Positions 47,850 to 57,167 of a stretch of 64,000 bases of DNA are shown in pieces. Under the pieces are notes generated by a model, which saw only the letters and a program-made list of their open reading frames with translations, did no database searches and had not been told where the DNA came from. Origin of the DNA: Lysinibacillus sp. BPa_S21 (GTDB lineage: Bacteria; Bacillota; Bacilli; Bacillales_A; Planococcaceae); NCBI RefSeq assembly GCF_023337795.1, contig NZ_JALIRS010000003.1, forward strand, positions 186,001 through 250,000, given 5' to 3'. A program made the translations under genes and the position numbers. Each line of letters begins with the position of its first letter. The first letter of the stretch is position 1.

Positions 47850-50045
47850 TTATTCAGTTGGTTCACCCTCGGATGGGGTCTCTACATCTTGCTTAAAGCT
47901 TTCCGCTGGCGTTTTCAGCTTCACCACAATCGGTGAACGATCTGTAATTACGGTACCTGCCGAGACGCTCTGATTCGCAACAAAGCCTTCTCCAACAACT
48001 TCAATTTCTAAATTTGCCATTGTCTTAAAGGCAAGTACATTACGCAACGACCAATTGGTGAAGTCTGGTAATGTCACATCACCCTCTGTCTTTAAAAACA
48101 CCAAGTTACCTTTAACAAGTTTTTGAGGACCTTTTGGATATTGGTCAATAATTTTACCGCCACTACCAACAATAATTGGCTTTAGCCCATCGTTCGATAG
48201 CTCTACTTGTATAGCTTCAGCACTTTTACCTGTATAATCTTGGATTGTTGTATCGTCAACATGCTTTACATCTTCTGGATTAACATTTAAATATTTTAAA
48301 CTATTTAACATAACTGGTTTAAATACTTTTGAAACTGGTACAGCGCCGGTTTTTGTCTTTGGTCTTTTTACCGAGACATACATAATGAGCTGCGGATTAT
48401 CTACTGGAGCCATTCCTAGGAATGAATAAAGATACTCGTTTGCAAAATAATCACCATTTCCTAGTGGAATTTGAGCAGTACCTGTTTTCCCTGCAACTAC
48501 ATATTCATCAAGGGCAAAGTCCACCGCTGTTCCTAACTCAGCTGTTAACGTAGATGCAAGAATTTCTTTTACTTGTTTCGCCGTGTCAGCTGAAACTGGT
48601 TTTCCCTTAACAATCGGCTCATGCTTTTTAATCGTTTTTCCTGTTGAAGGATCAACGATACGATCTATCACATACGGTTGCATCATTTTCCCGTCATTCG
48701 CAATCGCTGTCATTGCTTGAATTAACTGAATAGGCGTTACCGTAGAACCTTGGCCGAACGCTGTCGTCACTCTTTCAATTGGATATTTCGATAAAAGTTT
48801 TCCCGATGCTTCATTCGGTAAATCAATACCTGTTTTCTTCCCAAACCCAAATCGATCTAGATAATCAAAAAAGACATCCTCACCAATAAGCTTTAATAAG
48901 TGTGCCATTGCAGTATTAGATGAACGTTGGATGCCTTGTAAATAAGTAATCGTACCCCAACCAACTTTATTGTAATCTTTAATCGTACGATCAAGGACTC
49001 TATATTGGCCTGACATATACTTTTTATTTGGATCCCACGCCCCGGTATCAATAGCCGAAGCGAGCGTGAACGTTTTCATCGTCGAACCTGGTTCAATGGT
49101 CTCTTCAATTGCCTCATTTAGCCATTTCATATTATTCCCTTCACGTGTATCAGGATTAAACGTAGGTCGCTGTGACATTGCTAGAATTTTACCAGTTTTC
49201 GGATCTGCCACAATAGCTGTCATCGCTTCAGGGTTATATTCCTTCTCAACCGACGTCATGGCTTCCTCTAAAAAGCTTTGAATTGTTTTATCAAGCGTTA
49301 AATAAATGTCATCGCCATTTTTGGCGGGTGTCACCATTTTTTCGCTATTTGGTAATAAATAATGGAACGCATCTGTTTCATATTCAACCTTACCATCTTT
49401 TCCTGTAAGCTCTTTGTTATAAGTAAGCTCAAGACCCATCTTCCCTTTTGTCGTGAACGTACGATCCTTATTTTCCTCTTTTATTGCAAAGCCAATTAAG
49501 TGCGAGGCAAATATTCCATTTGGATAATAACGTTTTAAATCGTTTACAAATAAAATCCCTGGTAATTTCTCCGCTTTAATTTTACTCATAATCTCATGAC
49601 TTATTCCTCGGCCCGCACTTCCAAATTCAACTTGATAAGGCTTTTCCCCTTTATTATTTACCCTAGTAAGCTGTTTATAGATTTTTTCTTCGTCCATAGC
49701 AGGAATATATTCATGTAATATTTTCGCAGTTTTTTTTGGATCTACTACATGTCGAGGGTTTTTGTCATCCGTCGTAGCCTTTTCACTGACGATTGCGATT
49801 AGTCGATAACTAAGTGTATCCTCCGCGATGACTTGTCCATTTGTATCATAAATTTTCCCGCGATTTGCTGCTATTACACTTTCTTTGCTATACTTCGCAG
49901 CTGCTCTTGCCGCAAGCTCTTGTCCTTCCACTTCACCTGTCGCCTGTAACATAAACATTCTTGAGAACAATAGAAAAAAGAGCCCTCCATAAAAAATTAA
50001 TAATAGAAAGGCTCCCCACTGGAATCGAAATCTCTTTTTTTTCAT
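47850..50045 (-). CDS. pbpB: Penicillin-binding protein 2B
   Basis: Essential division transpeptidase (class B PBP), 731 residues. Short basic cytoplasmic N-terminus, membrane segment at about residues 10-31, dimerisation domain, then transpeptidase domain with STMK in IEPGSTMKTFTLASA, SSN in RSSNTAMAHL, and KTGTA in VAGKTGTAQIPL. Two PASTA domains at the C-terminus (about residues 598-655 and 660-715). The tail ends in an acidic stretch. It overlaps ftsL by 4 bp. Partner of a SEDS protein at the septum. Confidence 0.95.
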   Translation of the reverse strand: MKKKRFRFQWGAFLLLIFYGGLFFLLFSRMFMLQATGEVEGQELAARAAAKYSKESVIAANRGKIYDTNGQVIAEDTLSYRLIAIVSEKATTDDKNPRHVVDPKKTAKILHEYIPAMDEEKIYKQLTRVNNKGEKPYQVEFGSAGRGISHEIMSKIKAEKLPGILFVNDLKRYYPNGIFASHLIGFAIKEENKDRTFTTKGKMGLELTYNKELTGKDGKVEYETDAFHYLLPNSEKMVTPAKNGDDIYLTLDKTIQSFLEEAMTSVEKEYNPEAMTAIVADPKTGKILAMSQRPTFNPDTREGNNMKWLNEAIEETIEPGSTMKTFTLASAIDTGAWDPNKKYMSGQYRVLDRTIKDYNKVGWGTITYLQGIQRSSNTAMAHLLKLIGEDVFFDYLDRFGFGKKTGIDLPNEASGKLLSKYPIERVTTAFGQGSTVTPIQLIQAMTAIANDGKMMQPYVIDRIVDPSTGKTIKKHEPIVKGKPVSADTAKQVKEILASTLTAELGTAVDFALDEYVVAGKTGTAQIPLGNGDYFANEYLYSFLGMAPVDNPQLIMYVSVKRPKTKTGAVPVSKVFKPVMLNSLKYLNVNPEDVKHVDDTTIQDYTGKSAEAIQVELSNDGLKPIIVGSGGKIIDQYPKGPQKLVKGNLVFLKTEGDVTLPDFTNWSLRNVLAFKTMANLEIEVVGEGFVANQSVSAGTVITDRSPIVVKLKTPAESFKQDVETPSEGEPTE

Positions 50046-50407
50046 TCTCCCGGCACTACCTTTACATTTTTCTCATTTTGAGTTAAACCGAGTTCTTTAG
50101 CTTTTTTCCAAATGTTTTCGTATGTAGAAAGTTCACTCACACGAACTGTCAAGTCAACATTCTTTTTTGTAATCTCTTCTGCTTCAGCTTCGATTTTTTG
50201 AATGTCCATGCTAGTCGTTTGAATTGCTGCTTGCTTATTCAAAACTAGTACCGATAATACAGCAATAATGCTAACTAAAACAATTAGCATTGTTTTTTCA
50301 AACTTCTGGTTCGTTTTTTTACGACGTATGATAGTGGGTTGTGGACTAGGGGGTGTTATCGGTTGTTGCACTTGTTGTTGCTGCTGCCTTACACGAACTG
50401 CTGCCAT
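50042..50407 (-). CDS. ftsL: Cell-division protein FtsL
   Basis: Small bitopic division protein, 121 residues. The cytoplasmic N-terminus is rich in Gln and Pro (QQQQQVQQPITPPSPQP) and ends in a basic patch RRKKTNQKFEK; one membrane segment at about residues 40-60 (TMLIVLVSIIAVLSVLVL) is followed by an extracellular coiled coil (IQKIEAEAEEITKKNVDLT) of the FtsL/DivIC type. It starts right at the rsmH stop and overlaps pbpB. Low sequence conservation is normal for FtsL; position and topology carry the call. Confidence 0.9.
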   Translation of the reverse strand: MAAVRVRQQQQQVQQPITPPSPQPTIIRRKKTNQKFEKTMLIVLVSIIAVLSVLVLNKQAAIQTTSMDIQKIEAEAEEITKKNVDLTVRVSELSTYENIWKKAKELGLTQNEKNVKVVPGE

Positions 50408-51358
50408 TTACTCACGCCCTTTGTCGTTAATTTTCTCAACCACTCTAAGCTTTGCTGAACGAGCACGATTGTTTACAGCTAATTCTTCCTCAGAAGGAAC
50501 AATTGGCTTTCTCGTAATAAGCTTTAAAGTTGGCTTCATGTCATCAGGAATCACTGGTAAATTTGGTGGTAATTCCGGTAATGATGACGCTTCCTTAAAA
50601 ATAGTCTTGCATAGGCGGTCCTCCAATGAATGGAACGTAATGACACTAACGCGTCCACCTACGTTAATCATATCAATCGCATCGACTAATGAATCCTCTG
50701 CCGCGCCTAGCTCATCATTAACAGCAATTCGTATTGCTTGGAATATGCGCTTCGCTGGATGTCCACCTTTACGGCGGGCCGCTGCTGGAATACCCTCTTT
50801 AATAAGTTCTACAAGTTGGCTGGTTGTTTCGATAGGTGCCACCTTACGTGCCTCTTCGATTTTACGAGCAACTTGCTTTGAAAACTTCTCTTCTCCATAA
50901 CGGAAAAATATACGTACTAAATCTTCATACGCCCATTCATTCACAACATGGAATGCTGTAAGTGTCGCTGTTTGATCCATGCGCATATCTAGAGGTGCAT
51001 CATGGTGATAACTAAAACCTCGCTCTGGTGTATCTAGTTGTGGTGAAGATACGCCTAAATCATATAAAACACCATCTACTTGCTCAATACCGAGCGCTAA
51101 TAGCTCTTCTTTTAAATAACGGAAATTCGAATGAACAAATGTCACACGCTCAATATATGGCGCCAATCGAATTTTTGCGTTCTTAATAGCTGTCATATCT
51201 TGATCAAAGCAAATTAAACGCCCTTTTTCAGATAATTGTTGTACTAAATATTCACTGTGTCCTGCGCCACCTAACGTACAGTCCACATACACACCATCAG
51301 GATCGATGTTCAACCCATCAACTGTTTCTTTTAATAGCACGGTTGTATGATCGAACAT
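50408..51358 (-). CDS. rsmH: 16S rRNA (cytosine(1402)-N4)-methyltransferase
   Basis: SAM-dependent rRNA methyltransferase of 316 residues (also mraW). SAM motif [15 protein letters not shown] is at about residues 22-36; further motifs are [15 protein letters not shown] near residue 98 and [15 protein letters not shown] near residue 240, and the end carries [20 protein letters not shown] in parts. It follows mraZ by 60 bp and precedes ftsL with no gap, the standard order. Confidence 0.96.
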   Translation of the reverse strand: MFDHTTVLLKETVDGLNIDPDGVYVDCTLGGAGHSEYLVQQLSEKGRLICFDQDMTAIKNAKIRLAPYIERVTFVHSNFRYLKEELLALGIEQVDGVLYDLGVSSPQLDTPERGFSYHHDAPLDMRMDQTATLTAFHVVNEWAYEDLVRIFFRYGEEKFSKQVARKIEEARKVAPIETTSQLVELIKEGIPAAARRKGGHPAKRIFQAIRIAVNDELGAAEDSLVDAIDMINVGGRVSVITFHSLEDRLCKTIFKEASSLPELPPNLPVIPDDMKPTLKLITRKPIVPSEEELAVNNRARSAKLRVVEKINDKGRE

Positions 51359-51418
51359 ACCACTTGCTCCCTTCAGGCCTTAACTTCATACAATTGACAC
51401 TTAAGTGTCTAAAAAAAG

Positions 51419-51850
51419 TTAAAAATCAAAGCCAATCATATTTTCTGCAATTTCATTAAAGGATTGTTCCGACTCACTAAAGTAAGCTTCCCAAGCATCT
51501 TTCGCCCATATTTCAATTCGATTCGAAACTCCTAAGACGATACACTCTTTCAATAGATGTGCATGCTGCATAAGAGTCGAAGGAATATTTATGCGCCCCT
51601 GCTTGTCTATCTCTACTTCCGTTGCGCCAGAAAAGAAAAACCTTGCAAAAGCACGTGTATCCTTTTTGGTCATCGGTAAGTCCTTTAATTTTTCTTCGAG
51701 TTTTCGCCATTCATTCATAGGATAGCCAAATAAACAATTATCAAGTCCGCGTGTTACAACAAATGTTTCGCCTAAAGCTTCACGAAATTTTGCGGGCACG
51801 ATTAATCGTCCTTTTGCATCAACAGAGTGTTGATATTCTCCCATGAACAT
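51419..51850 (-). CDS. mraZ: Transcriptional regulator MraZ
   Basis: Small DNA-binding protein, 143 residues, of two AbrB-like swapped-hairpin domains: [20 protein letters not shown] (residues about 2-21) and the second [20 protein letters not shown] near residue 80, each with the DxKGR/DKQGR motif. It represses the dcw operon in E. coli and Mycoplasma by binding short direct repeats; a matching repeat series lies right upstream here. I use the ATG at 51850 (GGGGTG upstream); another ATG is two codons further in. Confidence 0.95.
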   Translation of the reverse strand: MFMGEYQHSVDAKGRLIVPAKFREALGETFVVTRGLDNCLFGYPMNEWRKLEEKLKDLPMTKKDTRAFARFFFSGATEVEIDKQGRINIPSTLMQHAHLLKECIVLGVSNRIEIWAKDAWEAYFSESEQSFNEIAENMIGFDF

Positions 51851-51857
51851 GCTATTC

Positions 51858-51907
51858 ACCCCACTTTATTAAATAATGTACCACATCCCCCCACTTTCCT
51901 CCACTTT
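51858..51907 (-). promoter_or_regulatory. MraZ operator: 10-bp phased direct repeats
   Basis: Minus-strand AAAGTGGAGG (51898-51907), AAAGTGGGGG (51888-51897) and GATGTGGTAC (51878-51887) are contiguous 10-bp units; a fourth, AAAGTGGGGT (51858-51867), lies on the same grid with one position skipped. This is the AAAGTG(G/T)NNN pattern reported for MraZ boxes. The last unit overlaps the mraZ RBS region. Confidence 0.8.
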
Positions 51908-51986
51908 TTTTAAAAAAAACTTGACATTTTACTAATTAATGCGTGAATAGACCTTTAAAAAGTTATTACACCTATGCTAAATGACA

Positions 51987-52017
51987 TAAAAAAGAGCTAC
52001 CCTTAGTAGGATAGCCC
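51987..52017 (-). terminator. Terminator of bshC
   Basis: Minus-strand hairpin GGGCTATCC / GGGTAGCTC with a 6-nt loop followed by six Ts, about 35 bp after the bshC stop. Confidence 0.85.
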
Positions 52018-52051
52018 TCTATTTACTACTTAAATCGACATTATTCACCAA

Positions 52052-53668
52052 CTATAAATAAATGAAGTAATGGTGATTACCAACGCTATAATTTTGTTTT
52101 AGCAGTTCAGTAATGAGCATTGGTCCAAACTCATTAAAATATTGATATGGATTATAAGTTCTTTCCTGGAATCCTTCATTTGGATACAACTCATTTTGTA
52201 GTGTCATAAATTTGCGGATCGTCGTTTCATGCTTTTGAAGAACCGTTTGTTCTACCTTTTGTTGTAAATAATCAAATTGCTTAAGATGATTCTCTTTATT
52301 TTTCACAAGAATTTTATCTAGTAATAGATGTTGCTCTTCTAAATAAAGCTGAAGGGCATCATACTTTTCCAACAACTCTTGCTGCATCATCTGAATTTGA
52401 CGCTTCACTTCAGCATCCTGTATTTCAGCAATAAACTGTTCTTTCAGCTGTAACGCTTTCCCATCCCAAACATCTACAACATTTAAACGATATTCACGTA
52501 AAAGTTGTTCTACGTGACGCGTGATAATCGTGATATGAAGACGAGGAGCAAAAATCGGCATTTGTAAGCCTAACACCGCGAATGCATCCTTTAATGTCGC
52601 CCAGTACGCAAGCTCTCCCGGTCCACCAACAAATGCTAGTACAGGCAATGTCATTTCCTGCATTAGCGGTCGCGTCACAACGTTATTACTTAACTGCTCC
52701 GGATGCTTTTCAGCAATTTTTAAAACTTCTTCACGGGATAGTTTAATATTTGCAGCTAGATTGACAAATTGCTGATTTTTTCTTTCTAAAAGATGGCGCT
52801 CCCCATCTTCTACATAGAATAAATTCGCCGCTTCTTTTGTTGCTAAAATAGGATTGCCATAGCCCGCACGTTCTAGCTCTGCTTCTTTTTCTGTTACCAC
52901 TCTAGCAATTTCTTCATTTTTATGAATGATACGTGTAAAATGCTCACGCTCATATTGACGGAATTTAAAGTCCGCTGCATCAATCATTAATAAACCTTCA
53001 TCTTTAAACAATTGGTTCATAAGTTGCGCAAAGAAGTCCGTAAATGTTTCACACTTATTAAGTGTTTCCATTAGTTGTTTAATAAGTATTTCAGTGAATT
53101 CTGTTTCGCCCATATCTTTCGCAATCGTATTTATTAATTGCGTCATTGTTTCTTTGTTTATACTTGTTTTAGAAGCCATCGTTTTACGTCTTGAACGTTC
53201 GCCGTAAACACGTTTTTTAATATCTTCACCACGTACTGTATACGTATGGTTAATTTCCTCTAGATCATGATCTTCACCAGCTATCCAAAAGACAGGAACA
53301 ACCGGTCGCTGAAGTTTTACACTTTGCTCTTTCGCTAACGCAATGACCGAAATTGCCTTATGCACCGAGTAAAGAGGGCCTGTTAAGATACCCGCTTGTT
53401 GCCCACCGACAACTGCAACAGCTCCTTGCTCCAATTGCTGCAAATGTTCATTCGCTTTCTTTGATAAACCGAGCGGCTCCATAAATTGACGTATAATGGC
53501 TGTTAATTCTTTTTGATCATATGCATGTTGATCTAAATATTGCGCTCGTTTTTCAAAAGATTTATCGTTAAATTCGTATTCAAAAAACTCATGGATGGCA
53601 GTATTTGGCGACCAATAATCCGCTAGCAAACGATTTTTTATGGGTACTTGGATTGACTCCAGTTTCAT
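52052..53668 (-). CDS. bshC: Bacillithiol biosynthesis cysteine-adding enzyme
   Basis: Putative cysteine ligase, 538 residues, adding cysteine to glucosaminyl-malate in the last step of bacillithiol synthesis. Family features: GGQQAGILTGPLYSVHKAIS near residue 90, VPVFWIAGEDHDLEEINHTY (in parts) near residue 125, and GGPGELAYWATLKDAF near residue 355; a long coiled coil spans roughly residues 405-480. The start has AGAGGAG 10 nt upstream. Position next to mraZ and panE is conserved (yllA in B. subtilis). Confidence 0.95.
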   Translation of the reverse strand: MKLESIQVPIKNRLLADYWSPNTAIHEFFEYEFNDKSFEKRAQYLDQHAYDQKELTAIIRQFMEPLGLSKKANEHLQQLEQGAVAVVGGQQAGILTGPLYSVHKAISVIALAKEQSVKLQRPVVPVFWIAGEDHDLEEINHTYTVRGEDIKKRVYGERSRRKTMASKTSINKETMTQLINTIAKDMGETEFTEILIKQLMETLNKCETFTDFFAQLMNQLFKDEGLLMIDAADFKFRQYEREHFTRIIHKNEEIARVVTEKEAELERAGYGNPILATKEAANLFYVEDGERHLLERKNQQFVNLAANIKLSREEVLKIAEKHPEQLSNNVVTRPLMQEMTLPVLAFVGGPGELAYWATLKDAFAVLGLQMPIFAPRLHITIITRHVEQLLREYRLNVVDVWDGKALQLKEQFIAEIQDAEVKRQIQMMQQELLEKYDALQLYLEEQHLLLDKILVKNKENHLKQFDYLQQKVEQTVLQKHETTIRKFMTLQNELYPNEGFQERTYNPYQYFNEFGPMLITELLKQNYSVGNHHYFIYL

Positions 53669-53907
53669 TTAACACAAACTCCTCTACCTAAATCATCTTC
53701 TTACTCTTCATAAGCAAACCTAAATAAAATAATTCCTTTAACCATTAGAACGTTTATTCAACATGCACATCCCTAGATTCGTAAAAACGTAATACGTTGT
53801 CGTACATTGGAATTATATTTAACTTTTTGCATATAGAGCGATTACTTAAAAACAATATTTAATGCTATTATTTTAACGCTTATGGCTTCAACATGAAAAG
53901 AAAATGC

Positions 53908-54303
53908 TTAGACGGCCTGTAGATAGTCTATAACAGATCGAATAATACCCACTATACAGATACCAATATACGCCGTACTTAGTACTAAAAATTGAAACCG
54001 CCAAATTTTCCTAAGTAACGATCTCACTTCAATTTCTTTTTTCGTTCGCCAATCAATATATGTAAAAATCATTGCCATCATTATCGCCAATGTTACCAAT
54101 ATCACACTAACATTGACCTTCCACAGTACACCAATTGCTAGTGGCACCGAGAAAAACAAACACAATGTTGTCACGTCCGATGCCATTCCAAAAGCATGAG
54201 TGCCTCGAATTTTAATCTTTCGACCAATTAAATAGACCATCGCAAAAAGGAGAATTGGACAAAAAATGATGCTACTTATAATTATATGTAAAAATTCTTT
54301 CAA
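53908..54303 (-). CDS. DUF3397 family membrane protein
   Basis: Membrane protein of 131 residues with four hydrophobic segments (about residues 5-25, 40-58, 65-82, 104-125) and a basic loop with IDWRTKKEIEVRSLLRKIW before the last one. I assign DUF3397 from topology, length and position between panE and bshC, where such proteins are found in Bacillales. No function known. It overlaps the panE end by 4 bp, so the two are co-translated. The 240 bp downstream to bshC hold no gene that I can support. Confidence 0.75.
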   Translation of the reverse strand: MKEFLHIIISSIIFCPILLFAMVYLIGRKIKIRGTHAFGMASDVTTLCLFFSVPLAIGVLWKVNVSVILVTLAIMMAMIFTYIDWRTKKEIEVRSLLRKIWRFQFLVLSTAYIGICIVGIIRSVIDYLQAV

Positions 54304-55202
54304 CGTCTTCCACCGCTCTCCTCTATCGCAAGTACTTGGTGATATAAAGTGCGTAAAGTAGGCAAATCACGACCTCTTGCTAGAGCTTTTTCTAGCACTA
54401 CCCCTACAATCGTGTCAATTTCACTTTTCCTTCCTTGCATCCGATCCGCTAGCATGGATGAGGTATTACTTGCTGTTTTTTCACATAACTCTATCACCTT
54501 GAAAAAAGGTATGATTTGTTCTATGCCTTCAAAAGCAACCGTTAATTCTTGATAGATCGTTTGCATTAATAAAAACGCATGCTTATTCGTTACTAACTCG
54601 CCATTCTTCACTTGCAATATAGCCGTTAACGGGTTAATTAAGCAGTTGAATACAGCTTTCTCAAATAACATTTGTTCAGCATTAACAACCAATTTAACTG
54701 GAAACAAGGGATTTTTCAATTGTAAGAAATCGTTAAACGCAACAGTATCCCCTCGCTCTATCGCAATTTTACAAACACCTACACCTCTATGTTGCACGGT
54801 TGACTGATCTATCATTTGAGCACCAAATGACACAGAGCAAAAGGCAATATTTTTTTGTGGCAAACGCAATGCTTCGTCAAAATGCGCTAAACCATTTTGC
54901 ATAAACAACAACGACATTGTACTTGGTAAAGCAGACAATTGTCCGTAAAGCTCTTGTAATTGACCGTACTTCACAGCAACTACCATTAAATCTTGCTGTG
55001 GTAGCTCCGTTAATTTCGTAGTGGATGTAACTTGTTGTAAAGTTTTCGTTCCATCAACATTCACTCGCGTTAAATGCTTCGCATTCAGTTCATCTACCTG
55101 CTCCTGCCTTCTCGCAACCAACGTTACAGACACTCCAGACTCCGCTAAAAAACTTGCCGTTAACTGACCAACAGCCCCTGCACCAATAATTGCTACATTC
55201 AC
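54300..55202 (-). CDS. panE: 2-dehydropantoate 2-reductase
   Basis: NADPH-dependent ketopantoate reductase of 300 residues, making pantoate for coenzyme A synthesis; coaD of the same pathway lies at 62 kb. The dinucleotide fold starts at once: VAIIGAGAVGQLTASFL. Other motifs are VAVKYGQL, FMQNGLAH and KAVFNCLINPLTAILQVKNG, with the catalytic Lys in the last. C-terminal motif TSSMLADRMQGRKSEIDTI is intact. Start is GTG at 55202 with GGGAGGTG about 10 nt upstream. The 348-bp upstream leader contains a strong hairpin. Confidence 0.92.
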   Translation of the reverse strand: MNVAIIGAGAVGQLTASFLAESGVSVTLVARRQEQVDELNAKHLTRVNVDGTKTLQQVTSTTKLTELPQQDLMVVAVKYGQLQELYGQLSALPSTMSLLFMQNGLAHFDEALRLPQKNIAFCSVSFGAQMIDQSTVQHRGVGVCKIAIERGDTVAFNDFLQLKNPLFPVKLVVNAEQMLFEKAVFNCLINPLTAILQVKNGELVTNKHAFLLMQTIYQELTVAFEGIEQIIPFFKVIELCEKTASNTSSMLADRMQGRKSEIDTIVGVVLEKALARGRDLPTLRTLYHQVLAIEESGGRR

Positions 55203-55550
55203 AATACATTACACCTCCCACATTTACAACGGACAAACAACATAAGAGAACGCCCTCCTAAACGGTACTATCGCAAGGACACCATAGCCCATTATCCGAC
55301 TCTCTTTCTACAGAAGGAGGTGCCTTAGAATAATCTCTAAGGCACCTCCTATGCAGGTTCTTTTATTATACAGGATTGACTAAATGTTTACGATAATATA
55401 AAAAAATTGAAACTTAAATCAGTGGCTTTTCGCAATGATGTTTATCAATCTTCACCAATCGGAAACTGCGCATCATTATGTTTTAGTTCAAATTTATATT
55501 TTTTCTAAGTATTACTCTACAGCACTTTTAACTTTCGTCAGCTTCCTTTT
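55203..55550. other. Leader region between the rsfA-like gene and panE
   Basis: No gene of usable size. A minus-strand TATAAT lies at about 55370, just upstream of the 15-bp hairpin at 55315-55350, so a panE transcript may begin there; its -35 is poor. A 22-codon ORF starting with the ATG at 55292 (minus) has no clear RBS and is not called. Confidence 0.45.
55315..55350 (-). promoter_or_regulatory. Perfect 15-bp hairpin in the panE leader
   Basis: Arms AGGAGGTGCCTTAGA and TCTAAGGCACCTCCT with a 6-nt loop. No T run follows on either strand at the normal distance, so it is not a typical terminator. Each strand carries AGGAGGTG, identical to a strong Shine-Dalgarno sequence, locked inside the stem. 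Confidence 0.6.
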
Positions 55551-55928
55551 TTAATCTTTCATTAAAGAATACCCTTGTTGCAACCACTTCACTAGTTTAT
55601 CATGCTCATTTTGTAATTCGCGGTGCCTTACTTCAAGACTTTGATAGGCTTCTGTTAATTCATCAAAGCTTGTTAACGCCAATTTCAAATGGCTTCGCAT
55701 AGATTGTTGCGGCTGATTCCGTACTGCTAGTAGTGACTGACTATATTGACTACGTAAAGTTTTATTCCAACGGAAACCACATGCTTGTTTTGTTCGACCT
55801 AGTTCAGTAGCAGCCAACTCAAAAGCTTCTAGCTGTGTTTTGCCATTTTGTACATTATGCAACACAATTTCTGCTAATCTTTCATCGTCTTCCTTTGTCC
55901 ATTGATCTTTTCTTTTTTTCAATTCCAT
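55551..55928 (-). CDS. rsfA: RsfA-family prespore transcriptional regulator
   Basis: Myb/SANT-like DNA-binding protein of 125 residues. The N-terminal domain (about residues 1-60) reads KKRKDQWTKEDDERLAEIVL and LGRTKQACGFRWNKTLRSQY; the C-terminal part is a coiled coil (LEVRHRELQNEHDKLVKWLQ). B. subtilis RsfA is made in the forespore under sigma-F and modulates sigma-F-dependent genes; this gene is shorter than B. subtilis rsfA, so it may be a family paralogue. Same neighbourhood as ylbO in B. subtilis. Confidence 0.82.
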   Translation of the reverse strand: MELKKRKDQWTKEDDERLAEIVLHNVQNGKTQLEAFELAATELGRTKQACGFRWNKTLRSQYSQSLLAVRNQPQQSMRSHLKLALTSFDELTEAYQSLEVRHRELQNEHDKLVKWLQQGYSLMKD

Positions 55929-55994
55929 AATCTATCACCCTCGCATTTTTTACTACTATATGCATGAGCGAGCAAAATAGAATCATCGAAATAA

Positions 55995-56031
55995 AAAAGA
56001 CAGTGACTATGTTTCGTTATAATCACTGCCG
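55995..56031 (-). terminator. Terminator of the enoyl-CoA hydratase family gene
   Basis: Minus-strand GGCAGTGATTATAAC / ATAGTCACTGTC hairpin followed by six Ts, 8 bp after the stop codon at 56039. Confidence 0.8.
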
Positions 56032-56038
56032 TTATACA

Positions 56039-56806
56039 TTATTTATTGTTTTTCTTTGTTAGGAAATTAGCAACTGCCTCGTGGTGAGCTTCACTTTCCC
56101 ACAATTTCGCACATGTACGAACTTCCTCCATAACACGTTCATACATATTACGCTCACGCCATTTACGAAGTTCAATTTCTTTATAAGCCTTATGAACAGA
56201 AGGATGAATTTTACGCATATGTTCGATAAAATCATTCAACGCCGATTCTTTTGAACCTTCAAAAACACGCATTGCCCAACCAATCTCATATAGTAATTCA
56301 GCCGGATAAGGCTTCGCATCGACTAGCATCTTCATCGCACGATCATGGCGTAACCCTCGTTCAAATAAGTATGTACCGCCTCCCCAGCCACTCGTAATCG
56401 CTAATGTCCCCTGTATAAAACCACACTTCGCATGACTTGCTACTAGACGAAAATCGCAAGCTGTTGCAATTTCGCAGCCTCCACCAACTGCCGTTCCGTT
56501 GATTAACGCAATCGTTGGCACAGGCAATGTCGCAAGGTCATATAATATTTCACCCATCTTACCTAACATACCAAATGCTTCATCCTCTGTTTCGAGTGAA
56601 TGGAATTCAGATAAATCGCCTCCCGAGCAAAACGATTTATCCCCTGCACCCGTTACGACTAAAAAACGTACATCATCATGATTTCGAATATATGTAATGA
56701 CCTCTTGTAGCCCATCCATAACCTCATCATTAACTGCATTCCGTTTTTCTTCTCGATTAATCGTAAACGTCATAATACCTTCTTTGTTATCAATTAGATA
56801 CGCCAT
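56039..56806 (-). CDS. Enoyl-CoA hydratase/isomerase family protein
   Basis: Crotonase-fold protein of 255 residues. The core reads GIMTFTINREEKRNAVNDEVM, then the oxyanion-hole segment GDKSFCSGGDLSEF at about residues 60-73, ALINGTAVGGGCEIATACDF near residue 105, and GTLAITSGWGGGTYLFERGL near 130. Position 130s has Trp-Gly-Gly where hydratases carry a catalytic Glu (PEx), so it may not be a classical hydratase; the substrate is unknown. Start chosen at the ATG at 56806 behind GGGGGAAA. Confidence 0.85.
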   Translation of the reverse strand: MAYLIDNKEGIMTFTINREEKRNAVNDEVMDGLQEVITYIRNHDDVRFLVVTGAGDKSFCSGGDLSEFHSLETEDEAFGMLGKMGEILYDLATLPVPTIALINGTAVGGGCEIATACDFRLVASHAKCGFIQGTLAITSGWGGGTYLFERGLRHDRAMKMLVDAKPYPAELLYEIGWAMRVFEGSKESALNDFIEHMRKIHPSVHKAYKEIELRKWRERNMYERVMEEVRTCAKLWESEAHHEAVANFLTKKNNK

Positions 56807-56909
56807 ACCATTTCCCCCTTTGTCCCGATGGATAAATTGTATCATACAATTATTATAGTACTATATATCTTTTCATTATTGCCGAAAGATTCCGTCTTTT
56901 CTAGTCAAC

Positions 56910-56952
56910 AAAAAGGCTAGTAAAGAGCCATGGTCTCTCTACTAGCCTTTTA
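56910..56952 (-). terminator. Terminator of the yceD-rpmF operon
   Basis: Inverted repeat AAAAGGCTAGTA / TACTAGCCTTTT with an interior that pairs further (GAG...CTC), 18 bp after rpmF on the minus strand. Confidence 0.85.
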
Positions 56953-56969
56953 AGTGAGCAAACACTGTA

Positions 56970-57143
56970 TTATTTGCTAACTACTTCTTTACCTTTGTAT
57001 TGTCCGCAAGCTTTGCAAACACGGTGTGATAATTTAGCTTCACCACAGTTTGGGCAAGCTACCATACCAGGTACAGATAGTTTGAAATGCGTACGACGCT
57101 TTCTTTTTGCAGTTTTAGAAGTTCTTCTAAATGGTACAGCCAT
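56970..57143 (-). CDS. rpmF: Ribosomal protein L32 (bL32), zinc-binding form
   Basis: 57-residue ribosomal protein starting [20 protein letters not shown] after the Met. The zinc ribbon is complete: [20 protein letters not shown] with two CxxC pairs, so this is the C+ form. I use the ATG at 57143, which has GGAGGTGCC upstream; the frame is open three codons further. It pairs with yceD upstream, the nearly universal bacterial arrangement. Confidence 0.97.
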   Translation of the reverse strand: MAVPFRRTSKTAKRKRRTHFKLSVPGMVACPNCGEAKLSHRVCKACGQYKGKEVVSK

Positions 57144-57167
57144 TGATGGCACCTCCTTACAGATCGT

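Noticed and set aside
51918..51924. Plus-strand TTGACA near 51920
   Set aside because: No -10 at a proper distance and no plus-strand gene follows.
55227..55292. 22-codon ORF in the panE leader (minus)
   Set aside because: Weak RBS and no way to test conservation; left as part of the leader.
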